DNA of 10,999 nt from DATGLE01 sp035294325 (GCA_035294325.1 DATGLE010000010.1:1-10999), one strand, 5' to 3'; positions 1 to 6,954 are shown, numbered from the stretch's first letter. Notes: generated by a model from the sequence alone, not told the origin. Program-made: numbers and translations.

Positions 1-632
1 CAGCGTTTGAGCAGAGCGACGGTGAGCGCGATAGCCTGCGCGTCGTTGCCCGCTGTAAGCTGGTTCAGGATATCCGAATGGAAAAAGTCGCCAAAGAACT
101 CGTCGCGCTGCTCGTAGGACAGGTCGCTCTGGCGCAGGTATGTTCGCGCGGCAGCGGCGAGCCGCAAGTAGGCGTCGTAGGCGGGCGGAAAGTGCGGCTC
201 CAGTTGCTCGCGAATACGTTTCGCGAGGCCGGGGCTGGCCCCTTCGGTTGAGACAGCGATGGTGAGCTGGCCGCGCCGCAGGATGGAAGGCACGATAAAG
301 TTGCAGCGCGCAGGCACATCCACGCTATTTATCAGTTGCCCACGCTCCTGCGCCTCATCCCAGATCTGCTCGGTGAGCGCCGAATTGCCCGTTGCCGCCA
401 CGACAACGAAGAAACCGGCCAGGTCGCCGCGCGTGTACGCCTTACGGCGCAGCGTGACCGCGCCGCGTTCCGCCAGCGCCAGCACTTCATCGCAAAATTG
501 CTCGCTCTGGACCACGACGCGCGCTCCGCTGGCGCTGAGCGCCGCCGCTTTCTCCGCCGCGACGCGATCCCCGCCGATGACGATGGCGTGCCGGTTACGA
601 ACGTCGAGCATGATAGGGTAATACTGTGGCAT
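1..632 (-). CDS. Siroheme synthase, Met8/CysG N-terminal type (precorrin-2 dehydrogenase / sirohydrochlorin ferrochelatase), partial
   Basis: Predicted cytoplasmic enzyme that oxidises precorrin-2 with NAD+ and inserts iron to make siroheme, the cofactor of the adjacent sulfite reductase. The visible 210 residues contain YPIMLDV near the start, a Rossmann nucleotide-binding stretch VIGGDRVAAEK (residues 18-28; the third glycine of the usual GGG is Asp here), NSVDVPARCNFIVPS (102-116) with Asp105 at the position of the catalytic Asp of CysG/Met8, and the conserved IAVSTEGASPGLAKRIREQLE region (125-145). The gene runs off the left edge, so a C-terminal uroporphyrinogen methyltransferase fusion cannot be excluded. 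I chose the ATG at 632, which gives the usual family N-terminus and has GCGGAG six bases upstream. An in-frame GTG at 656 overlaps the TGA of the upstream gene (GTGA) and is an alternative start. Either arrangement suggests translational coupling. Confidence 0.88.
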   Translation of the reverse strand, partial: MPQYYPIMLDVRNRHAIVIGGDRVAAEKAAALSASGARVVVQSEQFCDEVLALAERGAVTLRRKAYTRGDLAGFFVVVAATGNSALTEQIWDEAQERGQLINSVDVPARCNFIVPSILRRGQLTIAVSTEGASPGLAKRIREQLEPHFPPAYDAYLRLAAAARTYLRQSDLSYEQRDEFFGDFFHSDILNQLTAGNDAQAIALTVALLKR

Positions 633-652
633 GCGCCGCTCCGCCTCTTTTT

Positions 653-2410
653 TCACTGTCCGCCAACCGCCAGTGGCACTTCGCAGGCCGCACGCGCACG
701 CAGGTACTCGATACCGACGCGATGGCAGAAATCGCCGAACGTCTCTTTTGCCGCGCGCTCATCGCGCCACAGCGCCAGCAGCGGGCGCAGCGTCGCGGCG
801 AGCTGCGTAATATGGACCGTCGAGGCGTAGAGCGTGTTCATGCGCGTATTAACCCAATCGCCGCCAACGTAGATGTTGTAGAGATCCTTGCTGCGGCCCA
901 CGAAGCCGATATCGCCCATGTACGGGCGCGCGCAGCCGTTGGGGCAGCCCGTCATACGCACGCTCAGAGGCTCGCCGGCCAGTCCGAGCGCCGCGAGATC
1001 CGCCTCGATCTCGCGCACGATCTGCGGCAGCACACGCTCTGATTCGGCAACCGCGAGGCCGCAGGTCGGCAGCGCCGGGCAGGCCATCGCGAACCGGTAG
1101 GCGCCGGCGGCAGCGGGATCGCTGGAGATGCCGTACTCGCTCAGCAAGGACTCAAGCGGCGCGCGCTGCTCCTCACGCAGATCGGTCAGGAGAATATTCT
1201 GCTGCGCGGTGAGGCGAATACCGGGGCGAAAACGCTCGACGGCGCGGCGCAGGCCGGTCTTCATCCGCATGCGCTCGTCGTCTCTGACGCGCCCGTTTTC
1301 GACGTGCAGGCCCAGGAACCAGTTGCCGTCGCTCTGTTGATGCCAGCCCAGGTGATCCTCTACGTCATGCATGACTACAGGGCGCGGATCGCGCAGGGAG
1401 CGGCCCAGGCGCCGCTCGACCTCGGCGCGGAACCAGTCGATACCGCGCTCCTCGACGACATACTTCATGCGCGCGTGCTTGCGGTTCTGGCGATCACCAT
1501 AATCGCGCTGCACCGTGACGATAGTCTCGACGACTTGCAGCACCTCGTCGGGGCTGATATCGCAGAGCGGCGTGGCGAGGCGCGGGTAGGTCTCGGCCTT
1601 GCCGTGCGTCATGCCCATGCCGCCGCCAACCAGGACGGTGAAGCCGGCCAGGGAACCGTTTTCGAGGTAGGCGATGAGGCCAATATCGTTGGCGTAAACG
1701 TCGATGCAGTTATCACCGGCGAAAGCCACGCCGATTTTGAATTTGCGCGGCAGGTAGGTGGGACCGTAGATCGGCTCGACCTCCTCGCCGTCGGAGACGG
1801 TGTGTACCTTCTCACCATCGATCCAGATTTCGTGATACGCCTTGCTGCGGGGAGCGAGGTGCATGGCGATGCGGTGGGCAATCTCTTCGACCTGTGCCTG
1901 CGCGCGGCTGGCCGTCGGCGCGGGACAGGCCATCACGTTGCGGTTCACGTCTCCGCAGGCTGCCAGCGTGGAGAGCAGCGCCTCGTTGATACTATGAATG
2001 GTGGAGTACAGGTCGCCTTTGAGCACGCCGTGCAGTTGGATGCCCTGGCGCGTGGTGAAACGCAGGGTGCCGTTGCCGTAGCGCGCGGCCAGCTCATCCT
2101 CGACTAAATACTGCTCCGCCGTCAACGCTCCTCCAGGGATGCGCGAGCGCACCATAAACTGGTACGCCTTCTCCGCCTTCGCTGCCTTGCGCTCCTGCCG
2201 CGCGTCGCGGTTCTCCTGCTGGTAGATGCCGTGAAACTTGATGAGCTGCACCTGCTCCTCGGCAAAGTGCGTTGTCTCCTGTGCCAGTTCCTCTTTTATC
2301 TTGCCGTGCAGGTAATCGCTGCCCGCTTTGATGCGCTCAACCTTGCTGCCCCCGCCATGACCCAGGTGCAGGAGATTGTTCGTCATAGCGTCCTGATTAG
2401 ATGTTGTCAT
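653..2410 (-). CDS. cysI: Assimilatory sulfite reductase hemoprotein subunit (siroheme / [4Fe-4S])
   Basis: Predicted enzyme of sulfate assimilation: six-electron reduction of sulfite to sulfide in the cytoplasm. At 585 aa it is close to the length of CysI. Cluster ligands are visible as MACPALPTC (Cys444, Cys450) and TGCPNGC (Cys489, Cys493). Likely siroheme/sulfite-binding basic residues are in RSRIPGG (88-94), VNRNVM (155-160) and LPRKFK (220-225). The two-repeat layout is evident: ferredoxin-like segments near 55-135 and 360-412, each followed by a siroheme-binding half. The end (GDFCHRVG, 559-566) matches the GDFTVRAG of CysI better than NirA nitrite reductases. The ATG at 2410 has AAGGAGA five to six bases upstream; the frame stays open for 11 more codons without a ribosome site. 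No CysJ flavoprotein gene is adjacent, so ferredoxin may be the donor. A nitrite-reducing role is less likely but not excluded. Confidence 0.9.
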   Translation of the reverse strand: MTTSNQDAMTNNLLHLGHGGGSKVERIKAGSDYLHGKIKEELAQETTHFAEEQVQLIKFHGIYQQENRDARQERKAAKAEKAYQFMVRSRIPGGALTAEQYLVEDELAARYGNGTLRFTTRQGIQLHGVLKGDLYSTIHSINEALLSTLAACGDVNRNVMACPAPTASRAQAQVEEIAHRIAMHLAPRSKAYHEIWIDGEKVHTVSDGEEVEPIYGPTYLPRKFKIGVAFAGDNCIDVYANDIGLIAYLENGSLAGFTVLVGGGMGMTHGKAETYPRLATPLCDISPDEVLQVVETIVTVQRDYGDRQNRKHARMKYVVEERGIDWFRAEVERRLGRSLRDPRPVVMHDVEDHLGWHQQSDGNWFLGLHVENGRVRDDERMRMKTGLRRAVERFRPGIRLTAQQNILLTDLREEQRAPLESLLSEYGISSDPAAAGAYRFAMACPALPTCGLAVAESERVLPQIVREIEADLAALGLAGEPLSVRMTGCPNGCARPYMGDIGFVGRSKDLYNIYVGGDWVNTRMNTLYASTVHITQLAATLRPLLALWRDERAAKETFGDFCHRVGIEYLRARAACEVPLAVGGQ

Positions 2411-2448
2411 GGTGTCTCCTTGTCTGTGATATAAGGCCATCAAGCCAG

Positions 2449-2533
2449 GGATCGTCTGCCAGCCAGGGGCCAGCCCTGCCTCTACATGCCTCGGATCGTC
2501 TGCCAGCCAGGGGCCAGCCCTGCCTCTACATGC
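2449..2533. repeat. Two tandem 41-bp direct repeats in the cysI leader
   Basis: Positions 2449-2489 and 2493-2533 are identical 41-bp copies separated by 3 bp (period 44). Each copy contains the small inverted repeat CAGGG-GCCAG-CCCTG (first copy 2464-2478). A separate hairpin with GCCAC and GTGGC arms follows at 2534-2549. All of this would be transcribed in the leader of the cysI mRNA. Perfect identity between copies suggests a recent duplication. Confidence 0.85.
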
Positions 2534-2593
2534 GCCACCCCCCTGTGGCTATTTTGTACCCTTCTGTAGCGCTGAAGGTGGTAATTTTGACTC

Positions 2594-2623
2594 TTGCTTT
2601 CTGCCTGTAATTGTTGATATAGT
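2594..2623 (+). promoter_or_regulatory. Candidate promoter for the beta-propeller gene
   Basis: On the plus strand TTGCTT (2594-2599) is separated by 18 bp from TATAGT (2618-2623). The -10 box falls inside the inverted repeat 2611-2633. A start near 2630 would give a leader of about 108 nt before the ATG at 2739. The -35 box is only a moderate match, so this is weaker than the opposing promoter. Confidence 0.4.
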
Positions 2624-2633
2624 AGATCAACAA
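2611..2633. promoter_or_regulatory. Inverted repeat, candidate operator between cysI and the propeller gene
   Basis: TTGTTGAT and ATCAACAA form perfect 8-bp arms around a 7-nt centre (ATAGTAG). The repeat covers the -10 box of the plus-strand promoter and lies just downstream of the expected cysI start. A dimeric regulator bound here could affect both directions. The regulator is not identifiable from the site. Confidence 0.45.
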
Positions 2634-2655
2634 ACTTACTTACCTTGCTGTCTCT

Positions 2656-2685
2656 ACTATAGACTTCGCGAAGAGGACTTGTCAA
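2656..2685 (-). promoter_or_regulatory. Sigma-70-type promoter for the cysI operon
   Basis: On the minus strand a perfect -35 box TTGACA (2685-2680) is followed after 18 bp by TATAGT (2661-2656), five of six matches to the -10 consensus. The spacer contains the 10-bp palindrome CTTCGCGAAG (2664-2673). Expected transcription start is near 2649, leaving a leader of about 240 nt before the cysI ATG. The start site itself is inferred. Confidence 0.6.
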
Positions 2686-2738
2686 GCCTTTCCCGCGATT
2701 GAACAATCAGACGGTAGAAATATGTGAGGAGTGTCCAT

Positions 2739-3689
2739 ATGCGCTTTCTCTTGAGTTGCATTTCGACAAAGCATTCCATGCTGAAAAATCACTGGGAGCA
2801 GACACGGCAGCAGCGCACGTTCTGCCCCGTGACCACGCTGGGTAGTATGCAGAAGCCCCGCGAGGACCAGGGGGGCCTGCTTTGCATTCTGGATAATGAT
2901 GATAAGGAAACTGTACAAACGGTTGTCGACCTTACCATGCCAGCAGGGATGACCTTTTCGGATCGGGGCGTCTTCGTTGCTGCCCTCAATACCATCCACG
3001 AGGTCACAACCGATCTATCTGCGGTGCGGCGCGACGTGGTGAGCCTGCCCACATTCAACCTGCTGCATTCGCTCTCGCGCAGTTCACGCGGCTACCTGGT
3101 CGCGAGCACAGGACTGGATGCTATCCTGGAATTTACGCGCGATGGGCAGATCTTATGGGACTGGTGGGCGACCGATCACGGCTTTGAGGAGACGCCCACC
3201 GGAGAGCGCCGCGTGATCGACAAGACGGCGGATCATCGCGACATCAAATACGGCACGCTGGCGCAGACGACGCATGTCAATTCCGTCGCGGAGTTGCCCG
3301 ACGGCACGGTGCTGGCCTCGCTCTTCCATCAGGGCATGGTCATCGCCATTGATCGCGAGAGCGGGGACTGGCGCCCGGTGCTGGAAGGGCTGGACCATCC
3401 GCATGCTATTCGCATCCTGACCGGGGATTACTTCACCGTTGCTGATACTGGCCGGGGGCGCGGGCTGATGGTCAGGATCAAGGATGGGCGCGGTCATATC
3501 GAAGCCCAGGTGCAGGCCGATACGACCTGGCTGCAAGACTGCCTCTACGATTATCGCCATGATTGCTGGATCTGCGTCGACGGCAAGCATTCGCGCGTCA
3601 CCCTGCACGCGGGGACGAGCGGCGACAGGGCGCTGACGCGCTTCGATCTCGATCAGGAGTGGCGCCTGTACGAAGCGCTGCCATTGTAA
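2739..3689 (+). CDS. Arylsulfotransferase-like beta-propeller protein
   Basis: A 316-aa protein with recurring beta-propeller strand patterns. Three blade-like units begin with histidine: LLHSLSRSSRGYLVAST (108-124) followed by DGQILWDWWATDH (135-147); HVNSVAELPDGTVLAS (179-194); and HPHAIRILTGDYFTVADT (220-237). The His-x-x-x-(L)PDG-strand pattern and the VVWxWxxxDH-like segment are typical of the ASST/Arylsulfotrans_2 propeller group, which moves sulfate groups between phenols, though NHL-type propellers look similar. No signal peptide or membrane segment is evident, unlike periplasmic ASSTs, so the activity is unproven. I chose the ATG at 2739 because GAGGAG lies seven bases upstream; an in-frame GTG at 2724 has no such site. 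The gene is divergent from cysI and shares its control region, which weakly supports a sulfur-related role. Confidence 0.55.
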   Translation: MRFLLSCISTKHSMLKNHWEQTRQQRTFCPVTTLGSMQKPREDQGGLLCILDNDDKETVQTVVDLTMPAGMTFSDRGVFVAALNTIHEVTTDLSAVRRDVVSLPTFNLLHSLSRSSRGYLVASTGLDAILEFTRDGQILWDWWATDHGFEETPTGERRVIDKTADHRDIKYGTLAQTTHVNSVAELPDGTVLASLFHQGMVIAIDRESGDWRPVLEGLDHPHAIRILTGDYFTVADTGRGRGLMVRIKDGRGHIEAQVQADTTWLQDCLYDYRHDCWICVDGKHSRVTLHAGTSGDRALTRFDLDQEWRLYEALPL

Positions 3690-3787
3690 TTTCCATCTGA
3701 ATGCAGGACAATTGAAAAATCCTCCTGCGTAGCTGCGCAATCACGATGTTTAACATTCAAGATCAGCAATGTTGGATAAATGATGGG

Positions 3788-3973
3788 AGGTCGGGCATGT
3801 GTAGGGACGCAGCGCCGCCGTGTTGGGCAACGTGGCGTGGGAACCCTGCGGCGCAAGTCCGGCATGGCATCCCCATCACGGGGGGAGAAGAGAAGGCCGG
3901 GCGGACTTGCGCCGCAGGCAGGGGAGCATTGTACACGTCCACGGCGGCGCTGCGTCCCTACGTGCCCCGACCT
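3788..3973. repeat. Large nested palindromic element (MITE-like or structured repeat)
   Basis: This gene-free gap (3690-4185) contains concentric inverted repeats. The outermost is AGGTCGGG (3788-3795) with CCCGACCT (3966-3973). Next are perfect 22-bp arms 3801-3822 and 3940-3961, starting GTAGGGACGC. Inside are perfect 17-bp arms 3845-3861 and 3902-3918, starting CCTGCGGCGC. A small CCCC/GGGG hairpin lies near the centre. Similarity continues weakly outwards to about 3774 and 3980. No convincing protein is encoded. The structure could be a non-autonomous mobile element or a cruciform-forming intergenic repeat. No clear target-site duplication was found. Confidence 0.75.
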
Positions 3974-4110
3974 TCTATCCGCTCCCCCGACAGGGCCGAT
4001 TTTGCATGGAAATTTTCATAATCGTGCAGCCAGGGATAAATAAGATTCATACTGTGACTTTTCAATCGCCCCGAGCGCGGTGAGAGACCTGGCGGCGATC
4101 CGGCGTAGGA

Positions 4111-4126
4111 TATAGTAGAATACAAT
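4111..4126 (+). promoter_or_regulatory. Possible -10 region upstream of the substrate-binding protein gene
   Basis: TATAGT (4111-4116) and TACAAT (4121-4126) are overlapping candidate -10 boxes about 60-70 bp before the ATG at 4186. I see no convincing -35 box at the proper distance, so this is tentative. The 11-mer GATATAGTAGA here (4109-4119) also occurs at 2616-2626. Confidence 0.25.
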
Positions 4127-4185
4127 GGCAGACGTTTTTCTAGCGCACCTGAGTATGATCTACACCGTTCGAGGAGGAACCGGGA

Positions 4186-5937
4186 ATGCAACTCCGCAAA
4201 AACCTCGCCGCCAGGTTTCTACCGCCGTTATTCTGCCTGTTCTCGCTGCTGCTCGTCGCCTGCGGAGGCGCCGCGCCGCAGGCGCCCACGCAGGCCGGCA
4301 AAGCGCCAGCCAGCGGGCAGATCTATATCTATCCCGAGGAGGGCGTTGGAGATATCGCCACCTTCGATCCGGCCATATCCACCGACGTTTTCTCCATCGC
4401 CGCTATCGACATGGTATTTACCGGCCTGGTGCAGTTCAACGACAGGCTCCAGGTCGTTGACCAGCTCGCGCAATCCCACCAGGTGAGTCCTGACGGCCTG
4501 ACCTGGACCTTCAAGCTCAGGCCAAACCTCAAGTTCAGCGATGGCACGCCGCTCACCTCGCAGGATGTCGCCTACAGCATTGATCGCGCACTCGACCCGG
4601 CTGTTAAATCGCCCATCGCCATCACTTATCTCGGCTTGATCAAGGACTCCGACAAACGCAACTCCGGCAGCATCAAAACGCTGATCGGCGATAGCCTGCT
4701 CACTCCCGATCCGCAAACCATCACCATCGTCACCAGCAGGAAGGCCGTCTATTTCCTGGACGCCCTGACGTATTCTTGCTCCTATGTGGTTGAGAAGAAG
4801 CTGATCGATAAGTATGGGAACACGAAATGGACCGATCACCTGCAAGAGGGCGGCGGCGATGGGCCGTGGATGGTCTCCACTTACCAGCACAACAAGCAAA
4901 TCGTCTTCGTGCCCAATCCTGACTACTACGGCGCACACCCGCAATTGAGAAAGGTTATTTTCCCCTTCTACAGCGAGATCCCGACTGGCTACAAGGATTA
5001 CCAGGCGGGGCGCGTGAGCACATCTATGGTGCCGACGCCGCTGCTGCCGCAGGCCCGGGCGCTGCCCGGCGGACAGTATCACCAGGTACCCGCGCTGCAT
5101 ACGTATTATCTGGGGATGAACTACCTGGTCAAGCCCTTTGACAACATCAAGATTCGCCAGGCTCTCGCCCTGGCCCTGGATAAGAACGCCATCGCACAGA
5201 GCGTCTTCAAGGGTGCGGTTATCCCGACTAACCATATCGTGCCCCAGGGCATGCCTGGCTATAATCCCAATCTCACCGGGCCCGCCGGAGTAAAAAGCAC
5301 CGCCGGCAATCCCACGCTGGCAAAGCAGTTGTTCCAGCAGGGTCTCCAGGAAGAAGGAATGACGCTGAGCACGCTGCCGCCGATCACGCTGGTAATCCCA
5401 TCCGGCAACGTCGATGTCAGCAACGCTATCACCGCCGCGCAGGCGATGTGGCAGAGCGCGCTGGGCGTGACCATCAAGATCAACAGTATCCCGTTCAATA
5501 CCGAAGTGACCGAGATGACCGGCACAGCGGGCAACAAAAATCTACCCTTCTGGATGCTCGACTGGATCGCTGACTATCCCGATCCACAGGACTGGACGAC
5601 GCTCCAGTTCGACAAGGGCGCTCCCTACAACGACACGAACTATGGGCAGAACAGCTCAACCGACGCCGCGCAGCAGCAGGCCACGCAGCAATTGCTGGAG
5701 CAGGCCGATGTCAACCTGGATGCCACGCAGCGCATACAGCAGTATAACCAGGCTGAGCAGCAGCTGGTAAACGACGTGGCCTGGCTTCCGCTCTACCAGA
5801 TGACCAACGCGTCGGTGCGCAAACCCTGCGTCGTCGGCGTGGTGGACAACGCGCAGTTGCTGACGCCGCCCGATGACTGGGGCAAGATCTACATCTCCAC
5901 AGCTACCCCTTGCGCCAATACCGCTAGCTACCAGTAA
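4186..5937 (+). CDS. ABC transporter substrate-binding lipoprotein, family 5 (oligopeptide/dipeptide type)
   Basis: A 583-aa extracytoplasmic solute receptor. The N-terminus has positive charges (MQLRKNLAAR), a hydrophobic core and the lipobox LVAC, with Cys26 as the predicted lipidation site, followed by a linker rich in Ala, Pro and Gln. The mature part has family-5 hallmarks: LAQSHQVSPDGLTWTFKL (94-111) leading into RPNLKFSDGTPLTSQDV (112-128), then SIDRALDP, and later FDNIKIRQALALALDKNAI. Length is normal for OppA/DppA relatives. The ATG at 4186 has GAGGAGG (4171-4177) eight bases upstream. The ligand cannot be deduced; peptides are typical but nickel, sugars and other solutes occur in this family. 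No permease or ATPase gene lies next to it, so it must work with components encoded elsewhere. Confidence 0.92.
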   Translation: MQLRKNLAARFLPPLFCLFSLLLVACGGAAPQAPTQAGKAPASGQIYIYPEEGVGDIATFDPAISTDVFSIAAIDMVFTGLVQFNDRLQVVDQLAQSHQVSPDGLTWTFKLRPNLKFSDGTPLTSQDVAYSIDRALDPAVKSPIAITYLGLIKDSDKRNSGSIKTLIGDSLLTPDPQTITIVTSRKAVYFLDALTYSCSYVVEKKLIDKYGNTKWTDHLQEGGGDGPWMVSTYQHNKQIVFVPNPDYYGAHPQLRKVIFPFYSEIPTGYKDYQAGRVSTSMVPTPLLPQARALPGGQYHQVPALHTYYLGMNYLVKPFDNIKIRQALALALDKNAIAQSVFKGAVIPTNHIVPQGMPGYNPNLTGPAGVKSTAGNPTLAKQLFQQGLQEEGMTLSTLPPITLVIPSGNVDVSNAITAAQAMWQSALGVTIKINSIPFNTEVTEMTGTAGNKNLPFWMLDWIADYPDPQDWTTLQFDKGAPYNDTNYGQNSSTDAAQQQATQQLLEQADVNLDATQRIQQYNQAEQQLVNDVAWLPLYQMTNASVRKPCVVGVVDNAQLLTPPDDWGKIYISTATPCANTASYQ

Positions 5938-5943
5938 TCCATC

Positions 5944-5970
5944 GGAGCGCAGTTCGATAAACTGCGCTCC
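5944..5970. terminator. Stem-loop after the substrate-binding protein gene
   Basis: Seven bases past the TAA lies a perfect 11-bp stem, GGAGCGCAGTT (5944-5954) and AACTGCGCTCC (5960-5970), with loop CGATA. It is well placed to end transcription or protect the mRNA 3' end. The following sequence TGCATTCCTT lacks a proper T tract, so classic intrinsic termination is uncertain. Confidence 0.5.
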
Positions 5971-6083
5971 TGCATTCCTTCCACCGTTAGCACAACCAGG
6001 CGGCAGAGCGAATCGTAAGAAGGGCAAAGGCTTTCCAAATATGTTCTGAGCTAATCAACAATCAGAAGATTGGGAGGAATGCT

Positions 6084-6686
6084 ATGCCTATGAAGAATCT
6101 GCTTGATATCGCGTTTGGACACCCCCGGGGACTTCTGGGCTATCTGGGAGGGACGATTATGGGGCGCTCAACCGGGGCGCGCAATGAGTGGACGATCTCG
6201 CTACTTGATATTCAACCCTCAGATCGCATTCTGGAGGTCGGCTTTGGGCCGGGGGCACTCATCGAGGCCCTGGCGGCAAAGGTTCCGCAAGGCTCTGTCG
6301 CGGGCATCGATGCCTCCCCTCTTATGCTGAAGCAGGCTTCCAGGCGCAATGCGCAGGGTATCAGCGGGGGCCGCATACGGCTGCGCCTCGGTTCCGCCCA
6401 GGACCTGCCCTTTGAGGACGCTACTTTTGATAAAGCAGTCTCCGCCAATTCTGTGCATATCTGGCCCGACAGATTAGCCGGGGTGAAGGAGATTCAGCGC
6501 GTCCTGAAGCCGGGCGGATTGGTCGCTATTGTCCTCCAGCCGGTATGGGCCAGAAGCGATGATGAGGTCAAAAAGATCGGCGCGGAATTAGTCGAGCTGC
6601 TTTCAACGGCTGGCTTTAAGCAGGTTAGATTGGAATTTAAGCCGATGAAGCCAATAGCCAGCGTTTGCGCTCTCGGCGTCAAGTAA
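6084..6686 (+). CDS. Class I SAM-dependent methyltransferase
   Basis: A 200-aa cytoplasmic methyltransferase of the UbiE/type-11 kind. The SAM-binding glycine motif ILEVGFGPG is at residues 49-57, followed by the acidic ribose-binding position in GIDAS (Asp76), a GSAQDLPF segment (103-110) where the adenine-binding acid is expected, ATFDKAVSANSVHIWPD (113-129) for strand 4, and the post-motif IQRVLKPGGLVAIV (137-150). The C-terminal part is short, ending soon after LLSTAGFKQVRLE, a common layout for small-molecule methyltransferases. The substrate is unknown. The ATG at 6084 follows GGGAGGA (6072-6078) by five bases; an in-frame ATG at 6090 is possible. A small inverted repeat CAATC-AGAA-GATTG (6059-6072) reaches into the ribosome-binding region. 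The gene appears monocistronic because an intrinsic terminator follows directly. Confidence 0.88.
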   Translation: MPMKNLLDIAFGHPRGLLGYLGGTIMGRSTGARNEWTISLLDIQPSDRILEVGFGPGALIEALAAKVPQGSVAGIDASPLMLKQASRRNAQGISGGRIRLRLGSAQDLPFEDATFDKAVSANSVHIWPDRLAGVKEIQRVLKPGGLVAIVLQPVWARSDDEVKKIGAELVELLSTAGFKQVRLEFKPMKPIASVCALGVK

Positions 6687-6690
6687 AGAA

Positions 6691-6717
6691 AGGCGCCCTC
6701 TGGGACGCCCCTTTTTT
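6691..6717 (+). terminator. Intrinsic terminator of the methyltransferase gene
   Basis: GGCGCCC (6692-6698) pairs with GGG-A-CGCC (6702-6709), with one bulged A and a three-base loop, and a run of six T (6712-6717) follows shortly after. It starts five bases after the TAA stop codon. Confidence 0.85.
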
Positions 6718-6757
6718 CCCTATATCAGAGATTATCATTCCTGCTCACGCGTTATAA

Positions 6758-6786
6758 TTGACATAACCAGTCTAAAAGGGTATCTG
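6758..6786 (+). promoter_or_regulatory. Candidate promoter upstream of the 341-aa protein gene
   Basis: A perfect TTGACA (6758-6763) is followed after 17 bp by TATCTG (6781-6786), a weak -10 match. TATAAT at 6753-6758 overlaps the -35 box but has no partner. Use of this promoter would place the first three-hairpin element within a leader of about 160 nt. Confidence 0.35.
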
Positions 6787-6805
6787 CTGCTCAGTCTCCT
6801 GGTTG

Positions 6806-6927
6806 GGTGCGCGCGGCTCCGCCGCACCATGGAGGTATGTTGTGGGGTGTCCCCAGGCGCTTCGTGCCTGGACACACCACAACATACTCAGGGCGAGCGC
6901 CACAGGCGTGAGCAAGCGATGTTGCCC
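6806..6927 (+). repeat. Three-hairpin element, copy A (forward)
   Basis: A composite of three stem-loops. First is GCGGC-TCC-GCCGC (6813-6825). Second is a long central stem, left arm 6835-6860 and right arm 6864-6887, starting GTATGTTGTGG and closing on TTC, with one 2-nt bulge and one mismatch. Third is GCGCC-ACA-GGCGT (6897-6909), inside GGCGAGCG...GTGAGCAAGCGAT, with outer GGGC/GCCC. Flanks match copies B, C and D. It sits between two co-directional genes. Confidence 0.8.
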
Positions 6928-6954
6928 GAAAAAAGAGGACGATAGTATAGAGAT

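Noticed and set aside
1304..2107. Long plus-strand open frame opposite cysI (267 codons)
   Set aside because: It is antisense to a well-supported enzyme gene; its protein has no recognisable motif and arises from GC-rich codon bias.
653..2410. Ferredoxin-nitrite reductase (NirA) instead of sulfite reductase
   Set aside because: The end of the protein and LPRKFK/MACPALPTC contexts match CysI more closely; the two families share folds, so this is a preference rather than proof.
2411..2650. SAM or other sulfur riboswitch in the cysI leader
   Set aside because: I found no recognisable SAM riboswitch core; the leader is dominated by the tandem repeats and simple hairpins.
3724..3785. A decayed fifth copy of the three-hairpin element
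   Set aside because: GCTGCGCAAT (3732-3741) matches copy C and a weak stem AACATT/AATGTT follows, but the long stem and third hairpin are missing; too little to claim.
3746..4083. Several overlapping plus-strand open frames of 87-91 codons
   Set aside because: They run through the palindromic element, have no ribosome sites or family resemblance, and overlap each other in different frames.
4228..5235. Long minus-strand open frame opposite the substrate-binding protein gene (335 codons)
   Set aside because: Shadow of a clear lipoprotein gene; no ribosome site or family-like sequence.
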